Part shown: positions 6,137 through 9,058 of the stretch, piece after piece
Position numbering within the stretch: the stretch's first letter is position 1
Layout of the letters: each line of letters begins with the position of its first letter
Source of the DNA: Comamonadaceae bacterium
GTDB lineage: Bacteria; Pseudomonadota; Gammaproteobacteria; Burkholderiales; Burkholderiaceae
Direction of reading: 5' to 3'
Assembly (NCBI GenBank): GCA_947374535.1
Contig: CANCCJ010000104.1
Location: 1 to 9,058, forward strand
DNA: 9,058 nucleotides
Translations under genes and position numbers: made by a program
The notes under the pieces: generated by a model
Told to the model about the DNA's origin: nothing
The model's database searches: none
What the model saw: the letters and a program-made list of their open reading frames with translations, nothing else

Positions 6137-6786
6137 AGCACTTACACACCATCGCGCACCGCACCAAAAAACTGCCACCTTTGCGCGTGGGCATCGGCGG
6201 GCCTGTGGGCTCTGGCAAAACCACCTTGTTGGAAATGCTGTGCAAAGCCATGCGAGAAAAATACGACCTCGTGGCTATCACCAACGACATCTACACCAAG
6301 GAAGACCAACGCTTGTTGACCATCAGCGGTGCGTTGCCTGCGGAGCGCATCATGGGTGTGGAAACGGGCGGCTGTCCGCACACGGCGATTCGCGAAGATG
6401 CATCGATTAACCTTGAAGCCATCGACCGCATGTTGGTCGATTTTCCCGATGCCGATGTGGTGTTCATCGAGAGCGGTGGCGACAACTTGGCGGCCACTTT
6501 CAGCCCTGAGTTGAGCGACTTGACGATTTATGTGATCGACGTGGCGGCGGGTGAAAAAATTCCACGCAAGGGTGGCCCGGGCATCACCAAGAGCGATTTG
6601 TTCATCATCAACAAAACAGACTTAGCGCCGCATGTGGGGGCGGACTTGTCGGTGATGGAAGCCGATACCATTCGCATGCGCACCAACGCCAGTGGCTTGA
6701 AGCCTTTTGTGATGACCAATTTACGCACCTTGGACGGCTTGCAAGCCGTGGTCAAATTCATTGAGGCCAAGGGGATGTTGGTGTGA
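6133..6786 (+). CDS. ureG: Urease accessory GTPase UreG
   Basis: This 217-residue GTPase powers nickel delivery to UreC. It has the P-loop GPVGSGKT at 23-30, the nickel-binding CPH at 81-83 ([15 protein letters not shown]), the [15 protein letters not shown] segment at 113-127, [20 protein letters not shown], and the guanine-specificity motif NKTDL at 160-164. Length and order are standard for the SIMIBI-class metallochaperone family. The short N-terminus lacks the histidine-rich extension seen in some UreG proteins, consistent with UreE carrying the histidine tail. The start ATGA overlaps the ureF stop, indicating coupled translation. It is the last urease gene in view; no terminator is visible before the next gene. 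Confidence 0.97.
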   Translation: MKHLHTIAHRTKKLPPLRVGIGGPVGSGKTTLLEMLCKAMREKYDLVAITNDIYTKEDQRLLTISGALPAERIMGVETGGCPHTAIREDASINLEAIDRMLVDFPDADVVFIESGGDNLAATFSPELSDLTIYVIDVAAGEKIPRKGGPGITKSDLFIINKTDLAPHVGADLSVMEADTIRMRTNASGLKPFVMTNLRTLDGLQAVVKFIEAKGMLV

Positions 6787-6809
6787 TGCTTGAAAAATAG
6801 GAGTAAGCC

Positions 6810-7214
6810 ATGCTTTTGACAACCGCTGTTTTTGCCAGCATCTTGGCATTGATGTTCATCAAACTCTCATTCAATGTGATTGGTTTTCGGCGCAAGAACA
6901 AGGTCTCTTTGGGTGCGGGAGGCGTGGACGAGCTTGAAAGAGCCATACGCGCGCACGGCAACTTTGCTGAATACGTGCCGTTGGGTCTGTTTTTGATCGG
7001 CGCTCTGGAGCTCAACGGTGCTCCGTGGGGGCTGGTGGCCGTGTTGGGTGCCTTGCTCGTGGCTGGGCGTTACTTTCATGCCAAAGGTATCAACGAGCCC
7101 CCGCCTAATTTCACCCAACGGGTCAGAGGCATGAAGCTTACTTTTGCGGCCCTGGCCTTGTCGGCGATTGTCAACGTCGCTTGGGTGGTGTATCGGGTGA
7201 TGGCTTTGGCTTGA
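6810..7214 (+). CDS. MAPEG-family membrane protein (YecN-like)
   Basis: This 134-residue protein has four predicted membrane helices (about 2-24, 54-68, 73-89 and 107-131). It carries the MAPEG signature RAHGNFAEYVPL at 47-58 in the loop before the second helix. MAPEG proteins include glutathione- and eicosanoid-linked membrane enzymes, but the small bacterial YecN-like branch has no settled function. It begins 23 bases after ureG with a strong AGGAG (6799-6803) seven bases before the ATG, so it probably shares the urease transcript yet is translated independently. It meets xth tail to tail across 8 bases without a visible terminator. A role in urease is not indicated by its sequence. Confidence 0.88.
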   Translation: MLLTTAVFASILALMFIKLSFNVIGFRRKNKVSLGAGGVDELERAIRAHGNFAEYVPLGLFLIGALELNGAPWGLVAVLGALLVAGRYFHAKGINEPPPNFTQRVRGMKLTFAALALSAIVNVAWVVYRVMALA

Positions 7215-7222
7215 TTCGAAAT

Positions 7223-8014
7223 TCAGATCAGCCCCTCATACGCAACGGTGATGGGCGCATGGTCTGAAAATTTCTCATCTTTGTAAATCGCCTCGTGGCG
7301 CGCTTTGGCGGCCACTGCGGGGGTCGCCAGGTGGTAGTCCAAGCGCCAACCTACGTTGTTGGCATAGGCTTGGCCTCGGTTGCTCCACCAGGTGTAGCAA
7401 GCGTCGGTGGTGTCGGGTTGGAGTTGACGGTACACATCCACGATGCCGCCTAGGGTGGTGAGCTGGGTCATCCATGCACGCTCTTCGGGCAAGAAGCCGC
7501 TGTTCTTTTGGTTGCCCTTCCAGTTCTTCAAGTCGGCCTCCTTGTGCGCGATGTTGATGTCGCCGCACAGCACAAACTCGCGCGTTTGCTTCAAGGCGCT
7601 GAGGTGGGGCGACATGGCGGCTAAAAAGCGGTATTTCGCCTCTTGGCGCTCAGGGCCAGAGGAGCCGCTGGGAAAGTAGCTGCTGATGATGGAGAGTTTT
7701 TGGGTAGGTGTGTCAAACCGCAGTTCGACATAGCGCCCCTCACTGTCGAACTCGCCACCGTCAAAGCCGACGATCACGTCGCTGGGTTCATGCCGTGTGT
7801 ACACGCCCACACCCGAGTAGCCTTTTTTTTCGGCGTAGTGAAAGTGACCTTGCAAACCCGCCAAACGGTCGAATATGCCTTCGACGTCAGGCGCTTGGGC
7901 TTTGATTTCTTGGACGCAAATACAATCAGGGCTGGCTTTTTCGAGCCAAGCTTCCACGCCCTTGCGGGCGGCCGAACGAATACCGTTGAGGTTGAGGCTG
8001 GTTAGTTTGAACAA
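7223..8014 (-). CDS. xth: Exodeoxyribonuclease III (AP endonuclease)
   Basis: This 263-residue enzyme of the exonuclease III/APE1 family repairs abasic sites and trims 3' ends in base excision repair. Catalytic residues are visible: N8 (SLNLNGIRSA), E36 (VQEIKA), D152 and N154 (GDINIAH), D226 (WRLDYH), and the D251-H252 pair (SDHAPI). Length and order fit the family. The start chosen is a TTG at 8014, which gives the usual FKLTSLNLNG opening and has GGGGAA upstream. An ATG at 8062 is in frame, but the 16 extra residues look unrelated and would overlap pyrE by 37 bases. The gene is head to head with pyrE and only 11 bp apart, so its promoter must lie inside pyrE or be shared. Confidence 0.94.
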   Translation of the reverse strand: MFKLTSLNLNGIRSAARKGVEAWLEKASPDCICVQEIKAQAPDVEGIFDRLAGLQGHFHYAEKKGYSGVGVYTRHEPSDVIVGFDGGEFDSEGRYVELRFDTPTQKLSIISSYFPSGSSGPERQEAKYRFLAAMSPHLSALKQTREFVLCGDINIAHKEADLKNWKGNQKNSGFLPEERAWMTQLTTLGGIVDVYRQLQPDTTDACYTWWSNRGQAYANNVGWRLDYHLATPAVAAKARHEAIYKDEKFSDHAPITVAYEGLI

Positions 8015-8025
8015 GGAATTTCCCC
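8015..8025. promoter_or_regulatory. Shared ribosome-site segment between xth and pyrE
   Basis: The 11 bases between the xth TTG and the pyrE ATG serve both genes. AAGGAA (8013-8018), about 7 bases before the pyrE ATG, is its ribosome site on the plus strand. Read on the minus strand, GGGGAA (8025-8020) stands about 5 bases before the xth TTG. The stretch GGAATTTCC is a near palindrome. There is no room for a promoter here, so both transcripts must begin inside the other gene. Confidence 0.65.
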
Positions 8026-8724
8026 ATGAGTCAGAGTGCCGCTGCCAACGATGTGTTGGCACAAGAGTTTGTGCAATTTTCGCTGGATTGTGGCGTGTTG
8101 AAGTTTGGGGAGTTCAAAACCAAGGCGGGCCGCATGAGCCCTTACTTCTTCAATGCGGGTTTGTTTGACGATGGCGCGAAGTTAGGCAAGTTGGCGAGCT
8201 TCTATGCGCAGCGTTTGATGCAAAGCGGCATTGAGTTCGACATGATCTTTGGCCCCGCCTACAAAGGCATTCCTTTGGGCGCTGCCGTAGCGATTGAATT
8301 GGCCCGTTTGGGCAAGAACGTACCTTTTGCCTACAACCGCAAAGAAGCCAAAGACCATGGCGAAGGCGGCAGCTTGGTGGGTGCGCCGCTCAAGGGCCGC
8401 GTGTTGATCGTGGACGATGTGATGAGCGCGGGGACTGCCGCACGCGAGTCGATTGCCCTCATCAAGGCAGCAGGCGCGACGCCCCACGCGGTGGCGATTG
8501 CCTTGGATCGCCAAGAAATGGCAACTGAAAAACAAGCCGATGGCACAACGAAGGATGTGCCCTACAGCGCCGTGCAATACGTGCGCGAGCAAGTGGGCTT
8601 GCAGGTGTGCGCCATCGCAGAGTTGAGCGATTTGTTGACGTACTTGAATGCACAAGACGGCAACGCCATGGGCGAGCACCTGGCACGTACGCAGGCGTAC
8701 CGCGAGCGTTACGGCGTCAAGTAA
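8026..8724 (+). CDS. pyrE: Orotate phosphoribosyltransferase
   Basis: This 232-residue enzyme joins orotate to PRPP to make orotidine monophosphate, the fifth step of pyrimidine synthesis. It has the substrate segment GRMSPYFFNAGLF (35-47), FGPAYKGIPL (75-84), the catalytic loop YNRKEAKDHGEGG (103-115), and the PRPP signature VLIVDDVMSAGTA (126-138). It is slightly longer than the E. coli enzyme (213 residues) because of an insert at about 168-179 (TEKQADGTTKDV) between strands and a longer C-terminus. The start at 8026 has AAGGAA in front. The gene is divergent from xth and convergent with the dehydrogenase gene downstream, so it is probably transcribed alone. Confidence 0.97.
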   Translation: MSQSAAANDVLAQEFVQFSLDCGVLKFGEFKTKAGRMSPYFFNAGLFDDGAKLGKLASFYAQRLMQSGIEFDMIFGPAYKGIPLGAAVAIELARLGKNVPFAYNRKEAKDHGEGGSLVGAPLKGRVLIVDDVMSAGTAARESIALIKAAGATPHAVAIALDRQEMATEKQADGTTKDVPYSAVQYVREQVGLQVCAIAELSDLLTYLNAQDGNAMGEHLARTQAYRERYGVK

Positions 8725-8747
8725 GCGCGCGTGGCGTGGCCCGCGAC

Positions 8748-9058
8748 TCAGACCACGATCGGATTCAGTGCCCCATCCATGCTCATGCAAATGCCAGTGA
8801 TGTAGCTGGCTTTTGAGGAGGCTAAAAATACCGTGGCATTGGCAATTTCTTCGGGGGTCGCAATACGCCCGAGAGGGAGCTTGGCAATGGTTTGGTTCAA
8901 CACCTCTTGCGTGCTCACGCCGCGCATGCGCGCATCGGCGGCGAAGCCTTCTTGCAAGCGGTCAGTCAAAGTGAGACCTGGGTTGATGGCATTCACACGC
9001 ACGCCCTGGGGCCCGTAGGCATTGGCCAATCCCACGCTCGCCAACATCAATGCCGCGT
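8748..9058 (-). CDS. Short-chain dehydrogenase/reductase, C-terminal part (cut by window edge)
   Basis: The minus-strand frame is open to the window edge and ends at a TGA (8748-8750), giving about 102 C-terminal residues. The visible part is the second half of a Rossmann-fold NAD(P)-dependent oxidoreductase: AALMLASVGLANAYGPQG just after where the catalytic YxxxK should lie, VRVNAINPGLTLTDR (the conserved N-x-x-PG turn), GRIATPEEIANATVFLAS, and the end YITGICMSMDGAL. The lysine of the active site would be just beyond the edge. The substrate cannot be told from this part. It meets pyrE tail to tail with 23 bases between and no clear terminator. Confidence 0.9.
   Translation of the reverse strand, partial: AALMLASVGLANAYGPQGVRVNAINPGLTLTDRLQEGFAADARMRGVSTQEVLNQTIAKLPLGRIATPEEIANATVFLASSKASYITGICMSMDGALNPIVV

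Noticed and set aside
7895..7926. Sigma-70 promoter for pyrE inside xth (TACAAT at 7921-7926)
   Set aside because: The -10-like box is good, but the best -35-like sequence (TTGGGC at 7895-7900) is 20 bases away, so the pairing is poor.
8015..8062. ATG start of xth at 8062
   Set aside because: The 16 added residues are opposite pyrE codons and do not match the family, which begins at FKLTSLNLNG. The TTG at 8014 fits better.
8725..8747. Terminator between pyrE and the dehydrogenase gene
   Set aside because: The stretch is GC-rich with short CGCG arms, but no stable stem with a T-run is visible in either direction.

Overview
The window reads as a chromosomal segment of a betaproteobacterium, most likely a member of the Comamonadaceae (Burkholderiales; Limnohabitans- or Rhodoferax-like). 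The grounds are the protein sequences (urease subunits, UrtA, PyrE), the moderately high GC content with even codon use, and the small histidine-rich gene between ureA and ureB. I assign the group from memory of the families, not from a search. No mobile element, CRISPR array, tRNA or rRNA is visible, and nothing suggests recent transfer.

Layout. Positions 1-2006 (minus strand) hold the start of a urea ABC transporter operon: urtA (periplasmic urea-binding protein), a strong hairpin terminator, then the first ~222 codons of urtB (permease), cut by the window edge. Positions 2007-2312 are a divergent control region. Positions 2313-6786 (plus strand) are a tightly packed urease operon: ureA, a 54-residue histidine-containing membrane protein, ureB, ureC, ureE, ureF, ureG. 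A MAPEG-family membrane protein (6810-7214) follows in the same direction. Exonuclease III (xth, minus) meets it tail to tail and stands head to head with pyrE (plus) across only 11 bp. The C-terminal third of a short-chain dehydrogenase/reductase (minus) ends the window.

How the genes work together. UrtA captures urea in the periplasm and the UrtBCDE transporter imports it. UreABC hydrolyses it to ammonia and carbamate. UreE, UreF and UreG (with UreD, which is not in this window) load nickel into UreC. The 306-bp gap between urtA and ureA holds two back-to-back GG-N10-GC promoters of the sigma-54 type, one per operon. Between them lies a near-perfect 17-bp NtrC-type palindrome almost midway between the two predicted starts. 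This suggests that a single nitrogen-limitation enhancer switches on uptake and breakdown together.

The most notable points are this symmetric control region, a ureA transcript predicted to start only a few bases before its ATG, the hairpin separating urtA from urtB, the small histidine-rich membrane protein inside the operon, the missing ureD, and the compressed xth/pyrE junction. I did not find a wholly new system here. Most of the window is a well-conserved urea-use locus with unusual regulatory detail.
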